From: Volvariella volvacea V23
Lineage: Eukaryota > Basidiomycota > Agaricomycetes > Agaricales > Pluteaceae
Direction of reading: 5' to 3'
NCBI GenBank assembly: GCA_000349905.1
Contig: KB722741.1
Span: forward strand, 265,587 to 329,586
Length of the DNA stretch: 64,000 nt
This document shows, piece by piece, positions 45,092-61,578 of the stretch. The notes below the pieces were generated by a model. The model had not been told where the DNA came from. It saw only the letters and a list, made by a program, of their open reading frames with translations, and made no database searches. A program made the translations under genes and the position numbers. Within the stretch, counting starts at the first letter, position 1; the number at the start of each line of letters is the position of its first letter.

Positions 45092-46826
45092 ATGGCCGCA
45101 GGCGCATTTGGAGCCCTATCTAGCCTTGCAGGTTGGGCTATAGTCCCAGACCTTGCAACTCGCCAACTTCTCAACATAATACACCGTCTCCTTCAAACTT
45201 ACCTTCATCTTGCTCCACCCCAACCTGGTACACCGGCTTACCGGCAGCACTATGCATATACCTTCGCCTTCGTGGTTCTAGGTTACTTGCTATATAATAT
45301 GGTTCAAAGTGCCATGTCTATGCCCCCGAATTTTTACGAGATTATGGGAGTGGCGTCCAGTGTGGATGAACAGGGTCTGAAAGCTGCATTTAAACAGTGG
45401 GCCAAGAAGTATCACCCGGATAGACCAGGTGTTGGCCCGGATGGAGAAGCACTATTCATGCTTGTGAGAGATGCGTATGAGGCATTGAAGGACCCAGTCA
45501 AGAGGTTTGCATACGATAGGTGAGTGCATGACCAGTTCCGTGTGTTTAGCAGGCGGACTGACAAGTTATAGATTTGGTCCTGACGTTCTGTCTTGGAAGG
45601 ATTGCTCAACGCCCAGAGAGTATCTGCACCGTGGGCTATTACAATCCTCAGGATACCATATCACAGTTGGTGCTGGGTTGCTTTTCTGGTCAGCCATTGG
45701 ACAGCCTAGTCCTGTATCATTCGTACGTGCCCTGTAATGTTCCAACTGAACTAAATTGAAGGAAAATTTATATTCAGTGGAGATTTATCCTTTATGCACT
45801 CGTCCTTGCTCTAGAAGTCACCCTACTCGTCGGCCCATCTGCACCCACCTCTTCTGAGTCTATCTCGCAACTACCAACTTCATTCCTAACCAATATCTTT
45901 CCCCAACGCGTGGCATATCAACACATCTTATTCTTGCACCAGGTCTTCATGTTCTTTAGTGTGGCTCTAAGTCGTGTAGCTCCCCAGTTTGCAAGTCCGA
46001 CCCGTATTGTGCCAGCTACTTATGATAATCTTCAAGGGATCTCAGCTCTTCTGGACCGTGAAGGTGATCCGAGCTTCACTATTTTAATTCTCCCCATGCT
46101 AATAGTACTTCAGCATCTATGTTGGTTCACACGCACCTTCAGTCCATTCACCCCGATGCAGACATTTCTGCGTCTCCCTCGTCAGGTCCTTCTCCTTCAA
46201 CGTCCCGCTCTCATTCGCACCTCTCTATACCGCCCGGTTCTCGCCCATGCCTGGCCAGAATGCAACCTCTAATGACGCCGTCACACCAAATTCTCGAAGC
46301 CCTTACAAAAGAAATGGAAGAACTAGTTATCGAGACTAACGTCAAAAAAGATAGTGGACCACTCAAGATGGCATGGGAAAGTGCCATCAGGAAATTGAAC
46401 TGGGGCGGTCCGGGTCCTGAGAGGAGAAAAGATGGCGAGAGCAGCAACAGCCGTGCACACGGAAGCGCGTCACCACAGAAATTCGGTAGCCCTCAGGCAA
46501 AGAACTGGTGGGAGAACCCCTTCATCAAGACTGAGGATATAGATGGGGACTTTATTTCCATTGATGCCAATCCCAGTTCTTCTCCGATTCGTGGTGGTAG
46601 TGGTGCGAATGGCATGCTATCATCCCCGATTCCGGATAGAGGACTGATGAGCAGTGGTGCAGCTGCGCGCCGCTTCCCATCAACGCAGATGGGAGAAATA
46701 ACATCCCCATCCACATCGAGGGTTTTATTCTCCAATGGGAACGCGCTGCAGTTTAAGAAGGCTGCAGGAGAAGATGGTGAAGGGAGTCGGCCGAATTATG
46801 TGCGTGCACGGAGTGTAAGCTATTAG
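45092..46826 (+). CDS. Membrane-anchored J-domain (DnaJ/Hsp40) protein
   Basis: Four exons (45092-45519, 45572-45722, 45778-46063, 46114-46826) give 525 residues. A first hydrophobic segment (YTFAFVVLGYLLYNMV, about 55-71) precedes a J domain, NFYEIMGV...LKAAFKQWAKKYHPD, with the HPD triad at 108-110 that stimulates Hsp70. After the domain (YDRFGPD) come further hydrophobic stretches (VGAGLLFWSAIG; FILYALVLALEVTLLVG; ILFLHQVFMFFSVALS), then a hydrophilic Ser/Pro-rich C-terminus. The topology resembles ER J-proteins, where the J domain lies between membrane spans, but I cannot name an orthologue. No ER retention signal at the end (SVSY). Likely a co-chaperone at the ER membrane (inference). 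Confidence 0.88.
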
Positions 46827-47251
46827 TGATATATCAGGATAGCAGACGCTCTGATGATCCTGGAATAAACACTCTTATTTTGCAGTTGACGTCTGAGCTG
46901 CATGGACAGTGGAGACAGCCGTTGGCGTTTTGCTAACCCCATACGTCATAACGTCGGGTCGTCAACCTTTCACAAACCACCCAAACTTGTGTGAGAGCAA
47001 GGCTACCCAGTCGGAATAAATGATGATTAGTACTTCAACTACAGGATCCTAGAGAGGTCTCACGAAGATCTGCAGCGGATCTGGCCTATGAAGTGTACAA
47101 TAAATCCCGTCTGCATTATGCAGATTTCCTGGTTTAAGCACTCAGGGTCACAGCCTTGATGCCAAAATGGGTACTGATGGACTAGTCATGGGACGACATC
47201 GCTTTTCTTCGTACATCACTCCCACCGCAGGTCTGATTCATCAGCTTGACA
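46827..47251. other. Intergenic region
   Basis: 425 bp containing the 3' end of the J-protein transcript and the promoter of the following F-box gene. Nothing else recognised. Confidence 0.5.
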
Positions 47252-48863
47252 ATGGTTTCCTTCACCAGCACTCCGCCCGATCTTATCCTGACAATTGCAG
47301 AGTTTCTTGATATCACTTCATTGCAACAACTTCGATTACTCAATCATGACCTGAATGCTATCGTCTCTCCATTGGCCCTCCGCAATATTTGCTTTGCCCT
47401 AGCTGATTCTGAGGAGAAGATTCAGAAGCTGTTAGAATGCTGTTCTCAGCCCCTTCCAGCACTATGGGAATACGGGAGGCACCTAACCATCAGGACAATG
47501 GGTCGCTATGTCGCAGCCCAATATGTCGACAAAGAACGCATCTCTGGATTATACAATACCATTGAACAGTTCAAACACCTGAACTCATTCGAAATCCGAT
47601 GGGAACAGGGGTATGACTCCGAAGAGACAAACAAATTCGTCTACGATATCCAAGAAAGCGTAACCAAAGCCGTTTTAAAGGCCACCGGAGGAAAGGTGGG
47701 AAGGCTGAACATCAAACCGTGGATATCGTGGGCGGTCCCTCTGCCAAGCGGGTTGACGGGATTTGTGGGACTCGAGCATTTAGCATTCGTGGTGGAGCAG
47801 TGGGAGTGTTCGATGTTGAATGACGTGTTCAGCGATGGAGGCGTTTGGAGCGATGAAAGGAAACGGCATACATGTATCCAACCTGGCTATAAAGATGCGC
47901 TACAATCACTCATCCGAAATAATCCCACACTGAAGACCATGGAGCTGAGGCAGGGTTGTGTAACTGACTTCTATGACGCTTGGGCGCTTTTCGTTGGTTC
48001 TCCTAATTCGACTGCACAGCCCCTACTACAGGATTTGCGCACTCTTATTATAAATGGTGTTACGTTCCCCCATGTCATAAGCTCTCAAATGTCTCCTTTC
48101 CTTCATCTCGAGCACCTCGAGGTTCAGTCCACCTACCGCGTCACCCCACTTGATAATCTCTGGTTATCCTTACAAGCAGCAGGCACATTGTTGAAGACAC
48201 TTAAAACACACCAAGTATCCCTTTCACTCGTTTCATACCTTGCATTGTACTCTTCAACACCTCGTTATTCAAGATATACAGGGCCTACCTGCCTGCCATT
48301 CACCTGAAGTCACGAGCAAATTCTTCCAGGAGGTGTTGCCACGACATTCGTCCTCACTTATCCAACTTTCGATTTCCTTCGAAACTGGTATTACTTATCT
48401 CGAAGGATGGTCGTTCACTCCTGGACTGTGGATGCCAGCCTTGCGCTCCCTGAATCAATTAAAGTCGCTTCGGCTATACCCGGGGAATGAAGAAAGGTTC
48501 CGTGAACTTGAACCTCGGTCACCTGCGACAGGCGTTGGAGGGGAAGACGGAAAACAAGAACTTGATGATAAATACGCCGCACTCACTCGTAACTACCAAG
48601 AAGTCCTTGATTGCGTTGGTTCACTCCAACACCTTGAGTCCCTGGAAATAGTCTTACCGGGGCGAAGGTGGGGCTGGTGTGGGACTGGTAGACTAAGGTG
48701 GGCGCTGCACAGTAGGAAAATTTTAGGAGAGGTGGTCAAGCGACTGAGGAGCGAACGTGATGTACCAAGGGAGTTGATCTTGTTCAGTGGAAGATACGAT
48801 GCAAAGAAAGATGAAGACTCTCAAGGGGGTGGCTGGCAATATGTACTAAGGCCTAACGAGTGA
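47252..48863 (+). CDS. F-box protein with one frame change (intron or frameshift)
   Basis: The start MVSFTSTPPDLILTIAEFLDITSLQQLRLLNHDLNAIV is a good F-box core. The rest alternates hydrophobic patches in the style of irregular leucine-rich repeats (LTGFVGLEHLAFVVEQW, LLQDLRTLIINGV, FLHLEHLEVQS). The first frame runs to about 48240 and the second from there to 48863 (VTSKFFQEVLPRHSSSLIQLSI... QGGGWQYVLRPNE). Reading SLVSYL in frame one and then LHCTLQHLVIQDIQGLP in frame two gives a smooth repeat, so a one-base insertion is the simplest reading. An intron from 48213 (gtatcc) to 48289 (atacag) would also restore the frame, but lacks a good branch site and would delete that repeat. If the frameshift is real the allele is a pseudogene; it may also be a sequencing error. 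Confidence 0.75.
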
Positions 48864-51066
48864 ATATGTATCTTGTGTTCTTGAGCGCGTAACCACCTGT
48901 TGGGGGGCATACAAGTTGTTAATTGTACATGGTTTGTGTTCGAGGGTGCTGTCCGAGCAGAGAGGTCACTTGTGTCTCGATAGTGATGTGTTATATTTTG
49001 CAATACTCGAATGTAGCGGGACATTCTTCGTTGAAAGGTAGTTTCGAGAAAGCGTTAATCGCTGCAGAACCATCAAAGCCAATGATGCTGGTCCGCTGTA
49101 CCTCTATAGCTAATGCGCTAATTGATAACTTTTAGTGTCACTTCATTTGAATCTAGCAGGCATCTTAGTAGACTCTCCTCGGTTGCAGTCTTTCTATATC
49201 AAGGAATCCTTAGCCCAGAAAGAGGCTGACCGTGGTTTCAAAACGACGTCAAAAACATTTCTATGATATGAGGATTGATCCAAGATCAAAGGAGTCGAAG
49301 GCCGATGTGCATAGGGCGAGAAACAAAGGATTTAAAGGGGTGTTTCCGCACAAATTCAATTTAACTCATCGTGGCTCACGCCATTCACATCCTCGGGGGA
49401 AGGGTAGCAATGGCGAATGAATGCAGACGGGCGCTTAAACCAGCCGTCGTGGGTGCAAAAGTTGCACACCCCCTAAAGGGGAAAGGAGTTGATGGTACAT
49501 CTCCTGCTCTCCCTTCGAGGCCGCCACCCAAGACTACTGAGAGTTTGTCGCTCTTGTGCTCCTGAGCAAAGCAATTGATAAAAAATTATACCATTGCTGG
49601 GGCATTGCTCCTCGTGAAATGAGGCATTCAGTATGTCCCTGCAATTTCTACAAAAAAAAAAAAAAAAAAAAAAAAAACGCATTGGAAGATCTGATCAATG
49701 CCTGCTGGAAGTGTGTGGAAACCTATTGGTCAAGGGGTTGAAAGGTGAAGAAACGCCGTCGTAGGAGGCGGGGAATGGGCATAATTCCACCGTTCGGGGG
49801 AGGTGTATGCGAGAATATTCGCATACAATAGCCTTGCAGAGTCCCACTGGCAGCCTAACTCGAGGTATCCAGTAAGGAAATAATGTATTTCAATAGGGTG
49901 GTTGCTAGTGGGGAATACCTAAAGATGATTTGTTGAGCGAAAGGTGTCTGCAAGCAATAGACTGTGTACAACTCGGAAATCGATGGAGCTAGCATCGGCC
50001 CGGAAGTCTCGAGTGTCGTCACTGGCGTAAGGCGAGGGAGAAGTCCATGTACGAGTTACGTAGGACCAGGCACTGCAGGTTGCAGCGACATTCAATTACA
50101 AAGTTCTGAACGGAGCTTGGGTGACTGTTATGAATCGGGTGCCTCCAATCCCGTTAGTTGGCATGTCACGAAATCCGTAATCGTGAATCAGTTGGCCCCA
50201 CGGCGATAGCTTGTGCAAACGATCCAAGGCCGCTATCAGCGCTTGCTTGTTGGAATGGAACGTTACCTCGTCGAAGCAATTCCCGCACAGATGAACTGGG
50301 AGGGGTGCAGACTGCGAGCGGTAGAGGCCCAAGAATGGATCGTTGTCACGGGCAAGAAAGGGATGTAGGCTGGTTTCCAAAGAAGTGAAAATTGTAGAAA
50401 AACCTCCACTAACGGCTTGAGATGCGCGTGATTTATCCACCAATAGCCACCTGTAGCTATTCAAAACTTTGAACTCTATCATGATTTGTGACAACGGCGG
50501 GCAAGATTCAAGACTAGAGTTACAGTTTTCCTACATCGACGGAGTTGACTGATTTGTTCCTGCGATCGGGCGATCGGGCAATCTGTTCCTGTGATTGGGT
50601 GCTTTCACCATCTACTTTAGTGAGTGCCTTCTGGAGATCGTGTTTCAGACATCACGATAAACATTGTCGATGTCTTGTGGGTTTGCAGGTCAGGAACTGT
50701 ATTCGGTACAACAGCAAGTCCCACGATTCTGTGTCCCCTGCCACTTGGGCTGTAGATCTCCGGGGAAGCCGAGGTATTCTAGCACTAGCCATGAAAGGCG
50801 GTATAGGATTAACAGGTGGCAGCCAGGGCACAGCGAAAAACATCGCCTCGATCTTTGGAAAGAGTTCTGTAATGCCTACGTAACTGCGATAGGGGTTGAT
50901 ATTGTGCGGGTAAGTTAACGAATTTAATCATACATGATAGCAGAGCAAAGCGAACCAACTCCAGTGCACCGAGTGAGAAGAGATTAATCTAATTGTAGTC
51001 TTGATTGGGTCTATATGTTAATTGCGTGCCAGGCAGATAAAACAATGTGATGCGATGCGATTGGTA
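48864..51066. other. 2.2-kb stretch without recognisable genes
   Basis: Contains an A26 tract (49652-49677) described separately. Several short open frames occur on both strands without start context or motif. The right end is the 3' flank of PMR1. Confidence 0.45.
49652..49677 (+). repeat. A26 homopolymer, possible retroposon tail
   Basis: Twenty-six consecutive A residues follow directly on gcaatttctac. Isolated poly(A) tracts of this length often mark the 3' end of a retroposed transcript (SINE or processed pseudogene). The 400 bp upstream have no long coding frame. They contain a tggctcacgcc phrase (about 49374) faintly like a pol III A box, but no convincing B box. Confidence 0.5.
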
Positions 51067-55094
<4,028 letters not shown>

Positions 55095-58000
55095 GGTGTA
55101 TCGACGCTGGAGGGCGGTGACGAGGCTTGGATGATGGCGCCAAGGACCAATACCCCTTGAGGTTGTTGACACGTGGTGTATTTGGCTTCACCATGTTTGG
55201 TAAATACTGCTATGTGCTATGGCAGCAGTGCTGTTGCGGGAAACCTGGGCAACAGAATGGAAGGCTGGGATCTGGCAACTCCCTCAGTGTCATGTTCGCG
55301 CACGACTGCATTTGGTATGGCTGAAGTTTATTCATTGCGCAGGCACTGCATGCACTAAATTTTGTTGGGCGTAGTAGCGACTCCTCTACCGAATGCTCCA
55401 CTTGGTTGAACATTATTGCTACTATTGAATCCTGTCGTAATCGGTCTTGATTAATGGGTGCGGCCTACATGTTATGGAGCGACTTTGTCCGCTGCTATGT
55501 TGCGCCGGGCTCCCGCTCGCAGCTGTGCTCCACTCGGAAAGATAGATCGGATTAATTCTACATACCACCTAGAATGATAGCACAGCTACAGCGAACAATT
55601 CTATCTTTCAAATCTGGGGTTCTTCTCGCTTATCGCGAGAACGAGTGCTGGGGAATGCAGCTAGTGGTTTATTCTATCAATTTACCTCAAGTCATCCTTG
55701 GTTCCGGGGTGGCCCTGCACCTCAGGTACGTACAATGCTATGAAATCGCCTACCAAATTTGGAAATTTACCTCGGTGAGGGCTGGCTTTTGCCAATGTCT
55801 GAGCGTGCAATTTCTTAATAGATTGCATCATAGTGTTTGTTGGCGTGCATTCCACTAGGCAATGTAGACTTCCGCTGAGACTCCAGACCGTGATAATTGT
55901 ACAAAAGGGCTGATAGAACCATAGCCCGAACCCCCAGGCCGTGACCTTCCATCAAAGCAACGCTGGGAATCAAAAAACTTCTGGCGTGAATATCCCCATC
56001 GTAAGATCGACCTATGTGCGAGAAGACGACTGCTTTGCTGCTCCGCCGCAATCGGTGGGGTACTTCTCCTCAACTTATCTTGGCTAATCTGAATTAATTT
56101 GCATTCTCGGCCCACCCTTCGCTGCCTCAGCTCAGATACATATCAAACGCCCCGAGCCCCGCGACAGAAGGGGATTGCCAGCATCCCTGTTTGTCAGTCG
56201 AAACGTTGAAATTCTGGTTAGTTCGTGATGGCAATAGAGTTCAATACCTCTTCTCTATATAGAACTCTTGTTCTACCTCCGAACGGCTTTCTCACTTTGA
56301 CTACATTCAATGTAAGGGCACATTTTGGATAATCAGCTCGCCCGAAACGAGTGCTGACAATGAAACAAGCCCCCAGCTAGTCCTATATGGTCTCAGCAGG
56401 CGGCACGAGGATTCACTGTGTCAGAAAGCTCGAGATGGCAAAATGTACCCGAACGGAGGCTTTCAGAACCGCTCCTCCCTGTTCATACTCCACACGCTAG
56501 TATCAACGAATTTACTTCAACAGTAGAGGATTGGTAGTTGCCGTCTCGGCGAGAGGGTGAAGCAAAACCTGAGTGAAGACCACAGAGAGTAGGAAGGGTT
56601 ATCGATAGGCGCGTGACCTGACATGACGACATGCACGAGGATGTGGAATGGCAGCATCAAACCCAAACCCTTGGTCTCAGCATTCACTTGATCCCCGTCC
56701 TTCAGACACATCTCCAATCTCTCGGTAATTACTCCTATATCCAGCGACATTGTCTAGGCATCATGACTTGTGATTCCAGTTTCGGTTTCGTCGATGACGC
56801 CTGAGAAGAAATGAAGAAAGAATGAAGCTAGTAGCATACTTCTGCGAGAAAACCATAGATGGGAGGCCGACGATGAAATTTCCATTTATTGGTTTTGCTC
56901 GTGGGAAAAGCGTCCGCCAGTAAAATAACTCGTCTCTAGACATAGGTTGTAAGGCATGAGTGGAATTTAGTTGTTGTGATGAATTGTTGCTGTGCTGCAA
57001 TCTGGCTCGGCTCACCGTTATTCTGGCCCGGCAAGCGGTTTTGGTCACGTAGATTTGCTCTGCTGCTTGACTGTCGTTTCCTTGAATGGTATGGTATGGT
57101 TGGATCGAGATACAAATGCACAATACTCCGGAAAGGACTACCGGAAGGAGATGCCCTGTCAGCCTGTCCAATCAACTAGGATCCTACTGTTTGCAAAGTT
57201 TGGGGATCCCCTGAACGGGAAAATCCACCGGTTCTTCCCTGGTTCAGCGGCTAACGAATGGTCAGTGTAACACCTCTATTTGTTATTAGAAATTGGTGCC
57301 TGACACGAATCATATCCAATACGGAAGTTCCCTGAAGATGCCCGCTGCAGGTGGCTTGCGTAATTTTATGCAAGATATGAAAGTATCCAAGTTTAATTAT
57401 TTTCGGCTTCACCAAGCTGTCCTTGAGTATATTCGGTATCAGAAGACCAACACTATACTGCTTCTCATGCAGAAGCCAGAGCCGGGAATGAGCGCGCATC
57501 CTCACTAGCGCTCTGATCAAAATGAAGAAGGCATTGGATCGAGTTCGATGCCTCATTGCCACGGTACCAACGTACAAATTTGTCAGAAGTACGAAACTTC
57601 AACCAAGGTAGTCAATCTGGAATCTTGTAAGTATGAGTACCTTGTCTCTGATCGCAGGAGAGTCTCTTCGGAGCCCAAAGTGCCTTGCGGCCAGAAGTGG
57701 AAGATTGACAGTTCAGCTCAGGTTCGGTGATTCCCAGGCATGTACGATCGGACTGGACTCTCCTTGAATACATCCCCCGCAGAAGTGAATTGCAATGGGC
57801 GTGGCTCAGGATCAAGGGCCCATCTATGTAATTAGCTAAGCCCAAATCCAAGTCCAAGGCTCCAAGTGGTAACTTCCGAGTGATACGTTTAGTATACGCG
57901 ACGTTCAGAACGTGCAGGATTTGTGTTGAGCATAGGCGACACAGCGAGTCGTCCCTACACGAAGTCAGTTCAATTCCAGACTCGATACACGGCGAACCAG

Positions 58001-58166
58001 CAGCGGAGTATGAACTTTGTGTGCTCACAAACTCCGCGAACAAAGAATTTGGCCATGCCATAAGGAGGCGATGACGGCAATCGTTGTTTGCGTTAGAAAT
58101 CTGCACTCCATTGGTGGACTAGGTATCAATGTCGTTTGCCTTGAACCCCCTGTTTTCGCGAAGCGC
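55095..58166. other. 3-kb stretch without recognisable genes
   Basis: Upstream of PMR1 (minus) and of the oxidase (plus). It has normal base composition and only short open frames with no known motifs. I found no transposon signature, tRNA or splice-compatible chain of exons. Confidence 0.4.
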
Positions 58167-58174
58167 TATAAAAA
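58167..58174 (+). promoter_or_regulatory. TATA box of the FAD-oxidase gene
   Basis: tataaaaa occurs 75 bp before the start codon at 58242, within gcgctataaaaacc. A good TATA match at a usual fungal distance. Confidence 0.6.
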
Positions 58175-58241
58175 CCAGTGCAAATGAGATTTTCTTCCTA
58201 GCGATTTCCTGCAGCATCTCCCCTCCTCTGTACCCCTCTCC

Positions 58242-61063
58242 ATGTCTCAGAGTGCTATCCAAAGGCTTCTCCCACCCCCTCTGACGCCAGAGCAATATGA
58301 AGAGCTCGGCGCGTCCATCAGAGGCCCCGTCCACCTTCGCGGAGACCCGAGGTTGGTCACGTTCTTGACTTGGTCACCGACAGAGACTGATGCCCCGCAT
58401 CTAGCTTCATGGACTATGCCACTGTGTTCAACGGGAATGTGATGAGCCTTGCAAAGGCAGTCACCTGTCCCCTAGACGCAGAAGATGTTAGCAAGTGAGT
58501 GACATTGGTGGTGCCTGGCCACACCTTTTAAATCTGGTGCCATCGTAGGATCATCGTATTCTGTCGTAAACACAATTTGTTTCCATCAATCAAGGCTGGT
58601 GGATACGGTACCGCTGGTTGGGCCATCGGGGGTGACATCATCCTGGACCTTAGCAAGCTAGTTGAGGTCGATATCGAGGTTCCATCTGAGGATGGCTCCT
58701 TTACCAGCTTGAAAGACGTCTCTTCCGCCAACAGTAAGGGAAAGCGGGCTGTAGTCCCTTCCGCGTCTACCGGTGCGTCATCGACTGGGAAGCGGCGCAG
58801 AGAAGAGGATGCGGCTTTGCGATCCTATGATCTTGCTTCCCTGGCTGTTGCATCCTTCCTGCGGGGACCTCCTCCCGCCGACACACGGGGCGACTATCCT
58901 CCTCCAAGCGTCAAACGTCGCCTTGACAGTGACAGTAGCAGTTCTGGTTCTCCTGGGCCTAATTATGATTTAGACATTGCATCAATGACACGACCCACAG
59001 CAGCGCCATCCCCCATGGATACCGGATCCCATGGTCCCTCCCTGCCCCTTTCACCGCGCTCAACTCTCGCTACGGCGCCATCGTCGCCTGCGAGGTCCGC
59101 TAGCAGCTGTCAAACCGCGAATAGGCCTGGCGGCCAGCGATTCGGTGATCCATTTGGTTTCCTGGATACTCCCTCCGGGTCATCATCTGTACCCCCCGTC
59201 GTAATTCATTCCTCTTTCAATCCCCCGGCACCACTCCGTGGATGGGGACAACCTCCCTCAAATCCTGGAGATTTGCTTGGCTTTGGTATGTCAATGCAAC
59301 AATCTGCAGAACCTCTTCATAGGCACGCATTCGTGACATTTGGTGCCGGTATGAGGCAGAAGGAAATTGATCGATTCGCATCACGCAACAAGCTTGAAGC
59401 AAAGAACAGCGTAGGGGAAGGAATCCCTTACCATGTCCCGTTGTAAGTTTCTGAGCTTTCTCATGAAACTATATCATTCACTCCCTATCGCAGTGCTGCT
59501 CATCCTGTTGGTTCTTCCATCATGATACTCGGGGGATTTGGCTTCCTTAGTAGGCTCCACGGGTTAAGTGTTGACAACCTTGTGGAGGTGGAGATGGTCT
59601 TGGCTGATGGACGGATCGTTGTAGCAAGTGAGGAAGATTACCCAGGTGGGCCTTATTCGTTCCGCGTCTTAGGCGGTGATTAACTGCCTTGTCTTGTAGA
59701 TCTATGGTGGGCTGTCAGAGGAGCTGGCCCTGCTTTAGGTGTGGCGACAAGATACAAGGCACGGGCATACCCTGTACCTGTTGTATTCGCAGGGAACCTT
59801 ATCTAGTGAGCGCCAATCACGTACGCCCCTATCCACCGTGATTCACCATCGTAACAGTCGATTTAATCGTTCTACCACGCCTTCCCTGATAAGACACTTC
59901 CGTGATTGTGTCAAAGGTGCACCAAGGGAACTTTACACGAACGTGCTTCTCACCGCTGGACCTGCTGATAAAGATTCAATTGTCGTCATCCAAATGTGTT
60001 ACGTTGGAAATAAAGAAGCCGGTCAGGAGTTCTTGTCTGCCATATCGTCCTGGGATGGGGAAAAGTGCCTTTTAAATGAAGTGAATGAGAAAAGTTTTCT
60101 GCATCAACAGGACAGTGTTGCACAAGTGTTGCGTGGTAAACGTGCGTACAGCTTGTTCCTTTCGTATAGGTCTCACCCACAAACTTCCCCACAGCCGGAA
60201 GGCAATGGTTCATCCGATCAGCCCTTATATCTTCCCTTCCAGACGACGTAATTAATGAGACAGTCAACCAATTCGCGGATACACCTGTCGGATGCAGTCA
60301 GTCCTGATCTAGATACCCGCAGTCCCAGGTTCTCATCATTTCCTTTAGCCTGGCTATTTGAACTCGCGGGAGGCGCCGTATCGGATTTCGAGAGTTCCTG
60401 CATTCCCAAGTCCCAGCGCGAGGCAGCATTCACTATTGCTGCTCTCCATCAATGGGAGATGGACATTGATGATGATAGGTGTATTGATGCCGCCGAAGAG
60501 GTTTGTTATCTCCCCAGTATTATTAGNNNNNNNNNNNNNNNNNNNNNNNNNNNNNNNNNNNNNNNNNNNNNNNNNNNNNNNNNNNNNNNNNNNNNNNNNN
60601 NNNNNNNNNNNNNNNNNNNNNNNNNNCCAACAGACTAGTCATCTTTCGGACTCTAGTGGATAGCAGATACCTTGAAACCTGTACAACTCGGCGGACCACT
60701 CCCAAGCGTTAGTCTCACCCCTCTTTTCGGCATTGATCCCGAAGCATCTGACGACGATGTGACTCTTCTTTCTTTTTCTTCGTTTTTGTGCTTTACTTGA
60801 TTTTCCAAACCCCTTCCTCTTTCTCCCCCTTTTGCCTTCTCGTTTTTCTCGTTTTTATTTTTGTGCAGTTCCTAGGCAGACTTGAACCACCCGAGCGCAC
60901 CAAAGCCTGCTTTGGCGAGAACTGGGAAAGGTTATGTGAAGTCAAGCAGAAGTACGATCCTGACAACCTTTTCAAGTACAGCTTCTGGCCATTGAACGAG
61001 AAGGGAGAGGCTGTTGAACCAAACACCCACGAACCGCCCTTACCTCCCAACCTTAGGAGGTAA
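58242..61063 (+). CDS. FAD-linked oxidoreductase (berberine-bridge-like), interrupted by an assembly gap
   Basis: Exons before the gap are 58242-58351, 58405-58494, 58549-59442, 59494-59645, 59700-59805, 59858-60141, 60195-60296 and 60349-60500. The last exon is 60869-61063, and at least one more exon lies in or beside the gap. FAD-binding PCMH motifs are IIVFCRKHNLFPSIKAGGYGTAGWAIGG, then AAHPVGSSIMILGGFGFLSRLHG and DLWWAVRGAGPALGVATRYKA. The BBE motif ends the protein: FGENWERLCEVKQKYDPDNLF. The usual GGH that binds FAD covalently is GGY here, so the cofactor is probably not attached through that His. Between the first two motifs sits a 240-residue Ser/Pro-rich insertion with basic KRRREED and VKRRLDSD patches. 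There is no signal peptide, so it is probably intracellular, unlike many relatives. Confidence 0.88.
60527..60626. other. Assembly gap (100 N)
   Basis: Exactly 100 N, a scaffolding placeholder whose true length is unknown. It falls inside or next to an exon of the oxidase. Any protein translated across it is meaningless. Sequence on both sides may also be misjoined. Confidence 0.99.
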
Positions 61064-61578
61064 ATAGATTCGTGAAGTCGGTGCGCTTAATGCCCCCAGT
61101 GGCTGGAACCGCTTTTCCCCGACGGTCCTCATCCATGAAAATAGCAGCAGAAGTTTACAATGGTTTGGAAAATTCTGTTTGATCATTTCAATTTGTTTTG
61201 CATAGTCGATATTGTGTTACCTGTATGACATATATATCTGGATGGCACGAAAGCCTCCTCTATCCGATGAACCTGTATGTCCCTTCGAAGTGAACGATCA
61301 ACACGCACGCCTAGGTATCCATGCCTATCCACCAGAGTCTGCGAGCAGATGGAATACCAAGTTAAATTCCTTCTGGATATTTAGTCACTAATACCCTTTC
61401 GTGATCATCAACACTTCTGGGTGTGGCTACAATGTACTTCTAGCCTATTGGTATGGCGCGTCGATACTCTATATAGTGTATTTGTACGCCTATCAATGGG
61501 CACTGCAATTGATAATCACAGCATATACTACAACACCTACTCATATCTACTCCTAGTGCTATCAATAAGGGCCTCGCA
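61064..61578. other. Intergenic region
   Basis: 515 bp between the convergent oxidase and BTB genes, presumably both 3' UTRs. No gene or repeat seen. Confidence 0.5.
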
